This document shows, piece by piece, positions 41,939 to 50,116 of a DNA stretch of 64,000 nucleotides. The position numbers were made by a program, and so were the translations under genes. Numbering within the stretch: the stretch's first letter is position 1; every line of letters begins with the position of its first letter. Location of the stretch: the NCBI GenBank assembly GCA_963816955.1, contig CAWFME010000004.1:1078331-1142330 (forward strand), read 5' to 3'. The notes beneath the pieces are model-generated. The model was not told the origin of the DNA. It made no database searches and saw only the letters and a list, made by a program, of their open reading frames with translations. Source of the stretch: DATFQI01 sp963816955 (lineage in GTDB: Bacteria; Actinomycetota; Thermoleophilia; Solirubrobacterales; Solirubrobacteraceae).

Positions 41939-42667
41939 GTGCCCGAGATCGTGCTCCACGCCCTGCCGCCCTCGCACCCGTGCATGACCGCCGAGGCGGC
42001 GCTCAAGCTCAAGGGGCTCGCCTACGAGCGGATCGACCTCGTGCCCGGCGAGCACATCGAGAAGATGGCCGAGATGTATGGCGATGGTCACACGACCGTG
42101 CCCGGCGTGCTGATCGACGGCGAGCCGGTCCATGGCTCGCGCCCGATCCTGGAGCGGCTCGAGGCGCTGGCGCCCGAGCCGTCGCTCTTCCCCGCCGAGA
42201 ACGCCGATGCCGTCCGCGACGCCGAGCGCTGGGGCGACGAGGAGCTCCAGGACCTCGGTCGCCGGCTGCCCTGGGGCGCGCTGCACTTCCGGCCGGAGGC
42301 GGTCGGCACGTTCGGCGGTGCGGGCCCGCTGGACCCGGCCGGCACGGACTTCGCGATCCGCATCGCGCGGGCGAGCTGGAAGTACCACGGGATCACCGCC
42401 CAGCGGCTCGCGGACGACCTCGCGGGGCTGCCGGCCAAGCTCGACCGCATCGACGCGCTCGCCCAGGAGGGGACGATCGGCGGCGAGGCGCCCAACGCGG
42501 CGGACCTCCAGGTCGGCGCCACGCTGCGCGTCCTGCTCGCGGTCGGCGACCTGCGGCCGCTGATCGAGGGCCGTGCGGCCGAGCGCGTCGCCCGCACGTG
42601 GTTCCCGGACTACGCAGGGGACATCCCGGCCGGGGCGTTCCCGGCCGGGTGGGTCCCGTCGCGCTGA
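41939..42667 (+). CDS. glutathione S-transferase-fold protein
   Basis: 242 residues. N-terminal thioredoxin-like domain EIVLHALPPSHPCMTAEAAL with HTTVPGVLIDGEPVHGSRPI (cis-Pro and the substrate-Ser region), then an all-helical C-terminal domain. Actinobacteria of this group mostly lack glutathione, so the thiol cofactor may be another one. The PSHPCMT start has a Cys in the active-site position. GTG start at 41939. Confidence 0.82.
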   Translation: MPEIVLHALPPSHPCMTAEAALKLKGLAYERIDLVPGEHIEKMAEMYGDGHTTVPGVLIDGEPVHGSRPILERLEALAPEPSLFPAENADAVRDAERWGDEELQDLGRRLPWGALHFRPEAVGTFGGAGPLDPAGTDFAIRIARASWKYHGITAQRLADDLAGLPAKLDRIDALAQEGTIGGEAPNAADLQVGATLRVLLAVGDLRPLIEGRAAERVARTWFPDYAGDIPAGAFPAGWVPSR

Positions 42668-42676
42668 GCCGCTCGC

Positions 42677-42682
42677 TATCGT
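42677..42682 (+). promoter_or_regulatory. -10 hexamer for GlsB/YeaQ-type protein
   Basis: TATCGT with a 7-nt gap to GTG 42690. Confidence 0.45.
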
Positions 42683-42689
42683 CCCGCGC

Positions 42690-42998
42690 GTGATCGGAGC
42701 CCTCATCCTCGGCTTCGTGGCCGGCGTGATCGGCCGGGTCCTCATGCCCGGCGACGTCTTCCGCCACATGAGCGGGCCCGCGTCGTGGCTCGTCTCGCTG
42801 CTGCTCGGGCTCGCCGGCGCCGCCGTGGGCTACGCGATCTTCACGGGCCTGCTCGGCATCGGCGACGACGACATGTTCGACCTCGGCGGGCTGCTCAGCG
42901 CGGTCATCGGCGTCCTGATAGTGCTCCCCGCCGCCGGCTTCCTGCTGCGGCGGCTCGGGATGTCGCCCGAGCGCAAGCGGCTCGATCCCCGGCGCTGA
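42690..42998 (+). CDS. GlsB/YeaQ/YmgE-type stress membrane protein
   Basis: 102 residues with three hydrophobic segments: VIGALILGFVAGVIGRVLMP, SWLVSLLLGLAGAAVGYAIF and LLSAVIGVLIVLPAAGFLLR. Length and glycine-rich helices match the transglycosylase-associated GlsB/YeaQ group. Induced by stress in known members; molecular role unknown. GTG start follows a leaderless -10. Confidence 0.87.
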   Translation: MIGALILGFVAGVIGRVLMPGDVFRHMSGPASWLVSLLLGLAGAAVGYAIFTGLLGIGDDDMFDLGGLLSAVIGVLIVLPAAGFLLRRLGMSPERKRLDPRR

Positions 42999-43048
42999 CC
43001 GCCTCGCCCCGCGGGTAACCCTCTCTCGACCGGCGCCGCGCGGCGGCG

Positions 43049-43054
43049 TAGGGT
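43049..43054 (+). promoter_or_regulatory. -10 hexamer for cobalamin-domain protein
   Basis: TAGGGT 18 nt before ATG 43073, with an AGGAG SD between. A rare leadered example of this promoter form in the window. Confidence 0.4.
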
Positions 43055-43072
43055 CGCCGATCAGGAGACCGC

Positions 43073-43753
43073 ATGGGCTGCGGTGAACGCGACAGCGAGA
43101 TGGAGCGGCTGCTCGTCGACCTCGGGCGCGACTACGCGCGGGCGCTGCTGGCCGGCGACGAGGTGGCCGCGGAGCTCGCCGTCCGCGACGCGATCGACGC
43201 GCGCCTGAGCACCGCTCAGATCGACGACGAGATCATCGCGCCGGCGATGTGGCTGATCGGCCGCCTGTGGGCCCGCGGCGAGATCACGGTCGCCGACGAG
43301 CACCTCGCCACCTCGATCTCCCTGCGCGTGCTGGCTCTCCAGCGCGAGGCGACCCGCACCGTGCGCGAGCGCGCCGGGCGCAAGGCGCTGCTCGCCGCAC
43401 CCGCCGGGGAGCTGCACACCGTCGCCCTGCAGATGATCGACAACCTGCTGCGCGACGCGGGCTACACGGCGCTCATGCTCGGCCCCGACGTGCCGTTCGG
43501 GGCGCTGGCGGAGGCCGCCCGCCGCCACGAGCCCGACGTGATCTGCCTGACGGCGACGATGGCGGACGCCAGCGACCGCGTGATGCTCGCGATCCACGAG
43601 GCCGAGCGCGGCTGGCCCGCGGCGGGCTTCGTCGTCGGCGGCCGCGGCGTCTCGCCGCGGCTGCGGCCGCGGCCGGGCATCCAGCTCTGCCGCCGCGTCT
43701 CGGAGGTCGTGGAGGCCGCCGACGCCGCGATGAAGCGCGCGGACCTCAACTGA
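43073..43753 (+). CDS. CarH-like cobalamin-binding domain protein without a MerR domain
   Basis: 226 residues. A helical cap (about 10-95) carries the W-x9-EH motif (W66 and E76-H77 in LWARGEITVADEHLAT) that shields adenosylcobalamin in CarH photoreceptors. The Rossmann B12 domain follows, with a candidate lower-ligand His115 in PAGELHTVALQM and DAGYTALMLGPDVPFGALAE. The DNA-binding MerR part of CarH is absent and no catalytic subunit is fused, so it may sense light or B12 and act through a partner. It is followed by two membrane lipid-type genes, each with its own promoter or spacing. Confidence 0.85.
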   Translation: MGCGERDSEMERLLVDLGRDYARALLAGDEVAAELAVRDAIDARLSTAQIDDEIIAPAMWLIGRLWARGEITVADEHLATSISLRVLALQREATRTVRERAGRKALLAAPAGELHTVALQMIDNLLRDAGYTALMLGPDVPFGALAEAARRHEPDVICLTATMADASDRVMLAIHEAERGWPAAGFVVGGRGVSPRLRPRPGIQLCRRVSEVVEAADAAMKRADLN

Positions 43754-43793
43754 TCTAACGGATCGTAATGACGGTTTTGAGCCGCTCCGGGCC

Positions 43794-43799
43794 TATATT
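43794..43799 (+). promoter_or_regulatory. -10 hexamer for PAP2 gene
   Basis: TATATT with an 8-nt gap to ATG 43808, the most canonical -10 in the window. Confidence 0.5.
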
Positions 43800-43807
43800 C
43801 CGGCCCG

Positions 43808-44905
43808 ATGCTGGTGGCCAGCCGTACAGACCTGGAGCAAGTGCAGGCGCAAGCGCCCGCGCGGGCGCAAGCGCCCGTCGCGCCCCCGCGGCGCGCCTAC
43901 TACGTGACCCCGGCGATCGCGGTCGTGACGCTGATCGTCACGATCGCCTGGGGCTCGGCCTACGGCCTGGGCGTCCGCGACCCCGACGGGATCATCGGCT
44001 GGCGCTTCAGCTTCGTGCTCATGCTCGTCGCCGGCTTCTGGGCGCTGGACGTGATCCCGCGCGGGATCCTGGCCGCCCGCCGGGACGCCGCGCCCACCTG
44101 GGGAACGACCGTCGCGATCGCCCGCGAGCGCTGGCCGTGGCGCCGGATGGCGTTCGTGCTCGGCTCGATCGTCGCGTTCTACGTGACCTACCTCTGCTAC
44201 CGCAACATCAAGAGCTACCTGCCGCTGGCGCGGCCGGAGCTGCTGGACGCCGACCTGGCGAACTTCGAGCGCGGGCTGTTCGGCACCGATCCCTCGACGC
44301 TGATGCACCAGCTGCTCGGTATGGGCGTCTCCGCCCAGGTGCTCTCGACGGTCTACGTGCTGTTCCTCACGTTCGTGCCGATCTCCGTCGGCGCCGCGCT
44401 CGTGTGGTCGACCGACCGCGCGGGCGGGCTGTGGTGGGTCAGCGTGCTGAGCCTCAACTGGGTGCTCGGCGTGATGAGCTACTTCGTTCTGCCCTCGATG
44501 GGCCCGGTGTTCGTGGAGCCGCACCTGTTCGCGCAGCTGCCCGAGACGGGCACCTCGATGCTCCAGAACGCGCTGATGGAGGACCGCCGGGCCTTCCTCG
44601 CCGACCCCGTCGGCAGCGGTGAGCTGCAGAGCATCGCGGCGTTCGCCTCGCTGCACGTCTCGATCGTCTTCGCCGGGGCGCTGGTGGCCCACCTGCTGCG
44701 CGCGCCGCGGGCGCTGCGGATCGGGATGTGGGTCTACCTGGGCCTCACCTTCATGGCGACGATCTACTTCGGCTGGCATTACGTCGTCGACGACATCGCC
44801 GGCTTCGCGATCGGCCTGGTCTCCGTCTACCTCGGCGCCGTGCTGACCGGGTGGCGGATCGAGCGCCGCCGCGCGACGCCTCCCCTGCGGCTCGAGAGCG
44901 CCTGA
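43808..44905 (+). CDS. PAP2/AUR1-type membrane phosphatase or phosphotransferase
   Basis: 365 residues with about six to eight membrane helices. The active-site parts are AFASLHVSIVFAGAL (His motif) and IYFGWHYVVDDIAG (the His-x3-Asp motif), typical of inositol-phosphorylceramide synthase-like PAP2 proteins. It would transfer or hydrolyse a lipid phosphate headgroup at the membrane. The stop lies 3 nt before the next gene, a CDP-alcohol phosphotransferase, so both probably belong to one lipid pathway. Confidence 0.85.
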   Translation: MLVASRTDLEQVQAQAPARAQAPVAPPRRAYYVTPAIAVVTLIVTIAWGSAYGLGVRDPDGIIGWRFSFVLMLVAGFWALDVIPRGILAARRDAAPTWGTTVAIARERWPWRRMAFVLGSIVAFYVTYLCYRNIKSYLPLARPELLDADLANFERGLFGTDPSTLMHQLLGMGVSAQVLSTVYVLFLTFVPISVGAALVWSTDRAGGLWWVSVLSLNWVLGVMSYFVLPSMGPVFVEPHLFAQLPETGTSMLQNALMEDRRAFLADPVGSGELQSIAAFASLHVSIVFAGALVAHLLRAPRALRIGMWVYLGLTFMATIYFGWHYVVDDIAGFAIGLVSVYLGAVLTGWRIERRRATPPLRLESA

Positions 44906-44908
44906 CGG

Positions 44909-45481
44909 ATGCTCGCGCGCGCCCGCGGGTACGGGTCCTTCGTGCCGCTCAACCTCCCGAACGTCCTGACGCTGAGCCGGATCGCGTTCGTGCCGCTGCT
45001 GCTCGTGCTGCTGCTGGGGGAGGAGACGGGCCCGATGCCGGCCGCCGCGGCCGTCTTCGGCGCCGCCGCGCTGACCGACGCCGCCGACGGGCACATCGCC
45101 CGCTCGCGCGACCTCGTCACGACGTTCGGGCGGATCGCGGACCCGCTCGCCGACAAGCTGCTGGTGGGCACCGCGCTCGCCTCGCTGGTCATGGTCGATC
45201 GCCTGGCGCTGTGGATCGCGCTCGTGATCGGGCTCCGCGAGGCGTCGGTGGCGCTGCTGCGCTGGCACGCGGGGCGCCAGGGCGTCGTGCTGCACGTCAG
45301 CCAGCTCGGCAAGGCCAAGACCTGCGTCCAGATGACCGCCATCGTCGGCCTGATGCTCGTGCCCGACCCCGAGGCCGCGTGGGTGACCGCGGCGCTGCTG
45401 GTCGTGGTCGGCCTGACGATCGTGTCCGGGCTGCAGTACCTGCTCGCCTTCGTGCGCAGCCCCGTGGCCGTCGTCAGCTGA
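44909..45481 (+). CDS. CDP-alcohol phosphatidyltransferase (PgsA-like)
   Basis: 190 residues. The complete signature D-x2-D-G-x2-A-R-x8-G-x3-D-x3-D is present, beginning TDAADGHIARSRD. About five membrane helices. The size and LNLPNVLTLSRIAFVPLLL start fit phosphatidylglycerolphosphate synthase; cardiolipin or PI synthase are alternatives. Uses CDP-diacylglycerol. The ATG is 3 nt after the PAP2 stop. Its last 8 bp overlap the convergent monooxygenase gene. Confidence 0.9.
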   Translation: MLARARGYGSFVPLNLPNVLTLSRIAFVPLLLVLLLGEETGPMPAAAAVFGAAALTDAADGHIARSRDLVTTFGRIADPLADKLLVGTALASLVMVDRLALWIALVIGLREASVALLRWHAGRQGVVLHVSQLGKAKTCVQMTAIVGLMLVPDPEAAWVTAALLVVVGLTIVSGLQYLLAFVRSPVAVVS

Positions 45482-46910
45482 CGAGCTCGAAGTCGGCCGG
45501 CTCCAGCCGCTCCATCAATGCGAAGTACTCGCGCATGTAGCCCGGCCAGTTGGTGACGATCCGGCCGCTCTCGTCGCGGTACCACGAGTCGCACTGCGTC
45601 CAGGCCGTGCCGGCGAAGCGCGACTGCACCTCGCGGTCGGAGGCCGCCTCGACCTCCGGGCGCACGGACAGCGCCGCGCCGCGCTCGCGCTGGAGCTCGA
45701 TCGCCTGGCGGATGTAGCCCGCCTGCGCCTCCAGGTAGGCGATGATCGAGCCGCCCGAGGTGTTCGTGTTCGGGCCGTACATCACGTACAGCGCCGGGAA
45801 GCCGGGCATCGTGATCCCGAGATGGGCGTGCGCGCCGCCCGCCCACGCCTCCCGCAGCGACCGGCCGCCGGCGCCCGTGACCTCCATCGGGAACATGAAG
45901 TCGGTGGTGCGGAAGCCGGTGCCGTAGATGATGCAGTCGACCGCGTGGGTGCGCCCGTCACGTGTGACGACGCCCTCGGGAGCGAGCCGCTCGATCGGCG
46001 CCGTCGTGACCTCGACGTCCGCGCGCGTGATCGTCGGCAGGAACTCGGACGAGAACAGGATGCGCTTGCACCCGAACGTGTAGTCGGGCCAGATGCGCTT
46101 GCGCAGCTCGGCGTGGTCCCTGAGCTGGTAGTGCATGAACAGCCACGAGTAGGCCCGGTTGAGCCGGCCGAAGGTCCGCGGGTTGCGGATCGTGAGCGTG
46201 AGCAGCTCCAGGATCCAGAACCAGGCGGCCCGCCTGGCGCGCTGGACGCCCGGCGCGTGCTCGATCAGCCACCGGTAGGGGCGGGAGTACGTGCGGTTGC
46301 GGCGCGGCAGGAACCAGTTGCCCGTGCGCTGGAAGACCGTCGTGTGCGCGGCCTGCCCGGCCACCTCGGGCACGAACTGGACCGCACTGGCCCCCGTCCC
46401 GATCACGGCCACGCGCTTGCCGCGCAGGTCGTAGCCGTGGTCCCACTCGGCGGAGTGGAAGCTGTGGCCGGCGAACTCGCCCTGCAGCCGCGGGACGGCG
46501 GGCTGGTGCAGCTGGCCGGTGGCGACGATCAGCGTGTCGGCGCTGCGCTCGCCGCGGCTGGTCTCGACGGTCCAGCGGCGCTCCGCGTCGTCCCAGCGGC
46601 AGGCCGCGACGTGCGTGCCGGTCTCGATGATCTCCTCGAGCCCGTGCTCCTCCACGACGGCGTGCAGGTAGCGCAGGATGTCGGCCTGGGTCGGGCACAG
46701 CCGCACCCAGTCGCGCCGCTGGGCGAACGAGAACGAGTAGAAGTGGCTCGGGACGTCGCAGGCCGCGCCGGGATACGTGTTGTAGAGCCAGGTGCCGCCG
46801 TAGCCGTCGGCCTTCTCGAGGATGCGGACGTCGCGGATCCCGTGGCGGCGCAGCTCGATCGCCGCGGCGATCCCGCCGAAGCCGGCCCCGACGATCAGCA
46901 CGCTTCGCAT
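45474..46910 (-). CDS. flavin-containing monooxygenase, Baeyer-Villiger type
   Basis: 478 residues. FAD motif VLIVGAGFGGIAAAIELRRHG, a second Rossmann motif VAVIGTGASAVQFVPEVAG for NADPH, and TYPGAACDVPSHFYSFSF, the FMO/BVMO-like segment. VATGQLHQPAVP lies where ATG-containing motifs of BVMOs occur. It would insert oxygen into ketones or oxidise soft nucleophiles. ATG 46910 overlaps the transpeptidase stop by one base. Stops of this and the PgsA-like gene sit in the palindrome TCAGCTGA. Confidence 0.9.
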   Translation of the reverse strand: MRSVLIVGAGFGGIAAAIELRRHGIRDVRILEKADGYGGTWLYNTYPGAACDVPSHFYSFSFAQRRDWVRLCPTQADILRYLHAVVEEHGLEEIIETGTHVAACRWDDAERRWTVETSRGERSADTLIVATGQLHQPAVPRLQGEFAGHSFHSAEWDHGYDLRGKRVAVIGTGASAVQFVPEVAGQAAHTTVFQRTGNWFLPRRNRTYSRPYRWLIEHAPGVQRARRAAWFWILELLTLTIRNPRTFGRLNRAYSWLFMHYQLRDHAELRKRIWPDYTFGCKRILFSSEFLPTITRADVEVTTAPIERLAPEGVVTRDGRTHAVDCIIYGTGFRTTDFMFPMEVTGAGGRSLREAWAGGAHAHLGITMPGFPALYVMYGPNTNTSGGSIIAYLEAQAGYIRQAIELQRERGAALSVRPEVEAASDREVQSRFAGTAWTQCDSWYRDESGRIVTNWPGYMREYFALMERLEPADFELVS

Positions 46911-48034
46911 CAGAAGACGTGGACGATGTCGCCCGTGTGCCAGCGGGAGTAGACGCCATGGGCGGCCCAGAGCGGGATCCGGGCGCAGCCGTGGCTGGCC
47001 TGGTAGGGCGGCACGGAGTGGTAGCCGTGGACCGCGTAGCCGCCGATGAAGTACAGCGTGTCGAGCATCCCGAGCGAGTTGTAGCCCGGGTCCTTGCGGT
47101 AGATCCGCCAGCGGCCGACGGGCGTGTTGCCGGTCAGGCCCGTCGAGGTGTTCACGACGTGCGCGACGCGCCCGCGGCGGACCTCGAACAGCACCTGGCG
47201 GCGCTTGTGGACCTCGATGTGGCTGCCCTTGCGCGAGGGCCGCGGGGTGTGGCCGCGGGCGAGCGCGTTCCACACCGTCCGGCCGACGGCGCCCGTGCGG
47301 GCGAGGCCCTCGACCTTCTGGAACGCGTAGACGGCGTCGCGCGTGTCGGCTCCGAAGGAGGCATTGCGGTTCGCGAGCAGGTAGTGCAGGCGGGCGAGCC
47401 GGCGCTCGAGGAAGCGCACGGCCGGCCCGCGCGAGCCCGCGGCCAGCGCCGGGGCCGCGATCATGACGCAGCGGCGGCGCGTGACGGCCGCGTAGCCGGG
47501 ATTCGGCCGCACCCGGACGCGCACGCAGCGGCGCCCCGCCGTTCTCGCGCGCGTGCGCAGGCGGAAGCGGCCCTCGCCGCGCGCGGGCAGGTTGACCGTC
47601 CCGGCCGCGGCCGGGACGAGCCGGCCGGTCAGCGCGATCCGCCCGGCTGGGAGCCGCGTGCCGGTCCAGCGCGCGGTCAGGCGCGGCCGCAGCGTCAGCT
47701 GGACGGGATCCGAGGCGGCCGGCCCGGCGTGGGCCACGAGCTGCCCGGGCACGGTGGCGCGGGTCTCCAGTACGAACGTGCCGTCGGCGCGGGTCGTGCC
47801 GGCGGCCAGCTCCCGCGGCGCGCCGCCCGCAGGCTGGACGGTGACCGACACGGGCTGGGCCGCCTGAGGCGTGACCGTGCCGGTGAGCCGCAGCGGCTTG
47901 CCGTGCGCGCGCAGGCTCGGCGCCTTCAGGGTCACGGAGGGCGGCGCCTGGGCCGCCGCCGGCCCCGCCGCGGCGAGCGCCGCGAGGACCGTGACCGCGG
48001 CGGCGCGCCGAAATGGAGCCAGGTTCCGGTTCAT
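46910..48034 (-). CDS. secreted L,D-transpeptidase with peptidoglycan-binding domain
   Basis: 374 residues with a signal peptide (RAAAVTVLAALAAAGPAAAQ). Two beta domains (about 30-190) precede a PG_binding_1 domain (RGPAVRFLERRLARLHYLLA) and a YkuD domain ending in HGYHSVPPYQASHGCARIP, Cys350 being catalytic. It forms 3-3 crosslinks or attaches proteins in peptidoglycan outside the membrane. The start MNRNLAPFRR at 48034 gives the signal peptide. Co-transcription with a flavin monooxygenase has no obvious reason. Confidence 0.92.
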   Translation of the reverse strand: MNRNLAPFRRAAAVTVLAALAAAGPAAAQAPPSVTLKAPSLRAHGKPLRLTGTVTPQAAQPVSVTVQPAGGAPRELAAGTTRADGTFVLETRATVPGQLVAHAGPAASDPVQLTLRPRLTARWTGTRLPAGRIALTGRLVPAAAGTVNLPARGEGRFRLRTRARTAGRRCVRVRVRPNPGYAAVTRRRCVMIAAPALAAGSRGPAVRFLERRLARLHYLLANRNASFGADTRDAVYAFQKVEGLARTGAVGRTVWNALARGHTPRPSRKGSHIEVHKRRQVLFEVRRGRVAHVVNTSTGLTGNTPVGRWRIYRKDPGYNSLGMLDTLYFIGGYAVHGYHSVPPYQASHGCARIPLWAAHGVYSRWHTGDIVHVF

Positions 48035-48072
48035 GGGGCGGCATCCTGCCATGCGGCGGGTACGTGGGTCGC

Positions 48073-48993
48073 ATGCCCACACTCGGACGTACCGGCCTCA
48101 ACGTGTTCCCGATCTGCCTCGGCGGCAACGTGTTCGGCTGGACCGCCGACGAGCAGGAATCCTTCGAGGTGCTCGACGCCTACGTCGAGGCCGGCGGGAA
48201 CTTCATCGACACCGCGAACTCCTACCTCGTCGAGCACGGCCGCTCCGAGACGATCATCGGACGCTGGATGGCCGACCGCGGCAACCGCGACGAGCTCGTG
48301 GTGGCGACGAAGGTCGGCGGCGGCAAGGGCGACAAGCGCAACCTGCGCCCGGAGACGGTCGAGCGCGAGGCGCGCGCCTCGCTGGAGCGCCTGCAGACCG
48401 ACCGCATCGACCTCTACTACGCGCACTTCGACGACGAGGACGCCCCGCTCGGGCAGACGCTGCGGGCCTTCGACGCGCTCGTCGAGTCGGGCCAGGTGCG
48501 TGCGATCGGGGCCTCGAACTACTCGCCCGAGCGCCTGAACGCCGCGCTCGAGCTCCAGCGCGACCAAGGCCTGGCCGAGTTCACGGCGCTGCAGCCGCTC
48601 TACAACCTCGTCGAGCGCGAGTTCGAGCGCGCGCTGCTTCCCGTCGCCGACGCCTGGGACCTGGCGGTGCTGCCGTACTACGGGCTGGCCAGGGGCTTCC
48701 TCACCGGCAAGTACCGGCCGGGCGGCACGAAGGTCGAGTCCGAGCGGGCCGAGGCCGCGCGCGCCTACCTCGAGCGCGGCGGCGAGGAGGTGCTGGAGGC
48801 GCTCGACGAGGTCGCCGGGGCCCATGAGGTGCCCGTCGCCGCCGTGGCGCTGGCCTGGCTGCGCGCGCACCCGCGCGTCAAGGCGCCGATCGCCAGCGCC
48901 CGCACCGCCTCCCAGCTCGAGGAGATCCTGCCGGCCGCGACGCTCGAGCTCACCCCGCAGGAGGTCGACCGGCTCTCCGCCACCACCCGGTAG
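48073..48993 (+). CDS. aldo/keto reductase 2
   Basis: 306 residues of AKR barrel: Asp-Tyr in FIDTANSYLVEHGRSE, Lys in VVATKVGGGKGD, His in YYAHFDDEDAPLG (His present within the Y-x-A-H segment), and the cofactor end IASARTASQLEEI. It resembles the AKR11/YajO-like group. Distinct from the reductase at 32450. ATG 48073 follows TACGTG by 6 nt. The stop TAG is part of the next gene's -10. Confidence 0.9.
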   Translation: MPTLGRTGLNVFPICLGGNVFGWTADEQESFEVLDAYVEAGGNFIDTANSYLVEHGRSETIIGRWMADRGNRDELVVATKVGGGKGDKRNLRPETVEREARASLERLQTDRIDLYYAHFDDEDAPLGQTLRAFDALVESGQVRAIGASNYSPERLNAALELQRDQGLAEFTALQPLYNLVEREFERALLPVADAWDLAVLPYYGLARGFLTGKYRPGGTKVESERAEAARAYLERGGEEVLEALDEVAGAHEVPVAAVALAWLRAHPRVKAPIASARTASQLEEILPAATLELTPQEVDRLSATTR

Positions 48994-48996
48994 CGT
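48991..48996 (+). promoter_or_regulatory. -10 hexamer for SDR, overlapping the reductase stop
   Basis: TAGCGT with a 7-nt gap to ATG 49004; TAG is the upstream stop codon. Confidence 0.5.
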
Positions 48997-49003
48997 CCGG
49001 GCC

Positions 49004-49846
49004 ATGACTCCGCGCACCGTCCTGATCACGGGCTGCTCGACCGGGATCGGACGCGCCTGCGCCCAGCGCCTGGCCCGCTCCGGCCACACGGTCTACGCGA
49101 CCGCGCGCCGCCTCGAGTCGATCGAGGACCTGGCGGCCGCCGGCTGCCGCACGCTCGCGCTCGACGTGACCGACGAGGCCTCGATGACGGCCGCCGTGGA
49201 GCGGGTGGAGGCCGAGCAGGGCGCCGTCGGCGCGCTCGTCAACAACGCGGGCTACTCGCAGTCGGGCGCGATCGAGACGCTCTCGATGGAGGACCTGCGG
49301 CGCCAGTTCGAGACCAACGTGTTCGGCCTGGTGCGGATGGCCCAGCTCGTGCTGCCGGGCATGCGCCGGGCGGGCTGGGGCCGGATCGTGAACATGAGCT
49401 CGATGGGCGGCAACTTCACGTTCCCGGGCGGCGGCGCCTACCACGCGAGCAAGTACGCGGTCGAGGCGATCTCCGACGCCCTGCGCTTCGAGGTCAAGGG
49501 CTTCGGCGTCGGCGTGACCGTCATCCAGCCGGGCGCGATCCGCACGGAGTTCGCCGGCACGGTCACGGAGCGGATGCCGGAGGGGGAGGGGCCGTACGCG
49601 GCCTTCAACGCCGAGGTCGGCCGGGCCACGCGCGACGCCTACGAGAAGGGTCCGCTCGCGCGCCTGGGCGGCGAGCCCGACGCCGTCGCGAAGGCCGTCG
49701 AGAAGGCGATCACGGCGCGGCGGCCGCCGATCCGCGTGCGCGTGACGCCGTCCGCGCATCTGCTGATCACGCAGCGGCGGCTGATGCCGGACCGCGTCTG
49801 GGACGGCTTCCTGAGCACGCAGTTCAAGCGCCCCCGGTCCTCATGA
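49004..49846 (+). CDS. short-chain dehydrogenase/reductase
   Basis: 280 residues. Cofactor motif TGCSTGIG at about 9-16, NNAGYSQSG, the Ser in NMSSMGG and YHASKYAVE for the catalytic Tyr/Lys. The C-terminal extension resembles 11-beta-HSD/retinol-type SDRs acting on hydrophobic alcohols. NADP preference is suggested by ARRLESI after strand 2. Substrate unknown. Confidence 0.9.
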   Translation: MTPRTVLITGCSTGIGRACAQRLARSGHTVYATARRLESIEDLAAAGCRTLALDVTDEASMTAAVERVEAEQGAVGALVNNAGYSQSGAIETLSMEDLRRQFETNVFGLVRMAQLVLPGMRRAGWGRIVNMSSMGGNFTFPGGGAYHASKYAVEAISDALRFEVKGFGVGVTVIQPGAIRTEFAGTVTERMPEGEGPYAAFNAEVGRATRDAYEKGPLARLGGEPDAVAKAVEKAITARRPPIRVRVTPSAHLLITQRRLMPDRVWDGFLSTQFKRPRSS

Positions 49847-49912
49847 GGCTTGCTCATGCTCCCGAGCGGGGATGAGTGGGGCGTCAGGTAAGCGAGACCA
49901 CCGGAGGCCCCA

Positions 49913-50068
49913 TTGATCATCGCCGGAATCGTCCTGCTGTTGCTCGGCTTGCTACTGGGCGTCGGCATCCTCTACACGATCGGGATCATCCTCATCGTGA
50001 TCGGAGCCGTGCTCTGGATCGTCGGCTCCACCGGCCGGGCGGTCGGAGGCCGACGGCACTACTACTGA
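49913..50068 (+). CDS. DUF6131-type small membrane protein
   Basis: 51 residues from TTG 49913, with a GGAGG SD 5 nt upstream that decides the start. The sequence IIAGIVLLLLGLLLGVGILY then TIGIILIVIGAVLWIVGSTG gives two short hydrophobic spans. The ending GRAVGGRRHYY is diagnostic of the DUF6131 family common in actinobacteria. Function unknown. Confidence 0.85.
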   Translation: MIIAGIVLLLLGLLLGVGILYTIGIILIVIGAVLWIVGSTGRAVGGRRHYY

Positions 50069-50085
50069 CCGTCGGGTCGCATCGC

Positions 50086-50107
50086 GCCGGCCGCGGAGGC
50101 GGCCGGC
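50086..50107. terminator. bidirectional terminator hairpin
   Basis: A 9-bp perfect stem GCCGGCCGC / GCGGCCGGC with loop GGAG. It lies 18 bp after the mini-protein stop and 10 bp beyond the HD-GYP stop on the other strand. Confidence 0.65.
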
Positions 50108-50116
50108 CGGCGCCCC

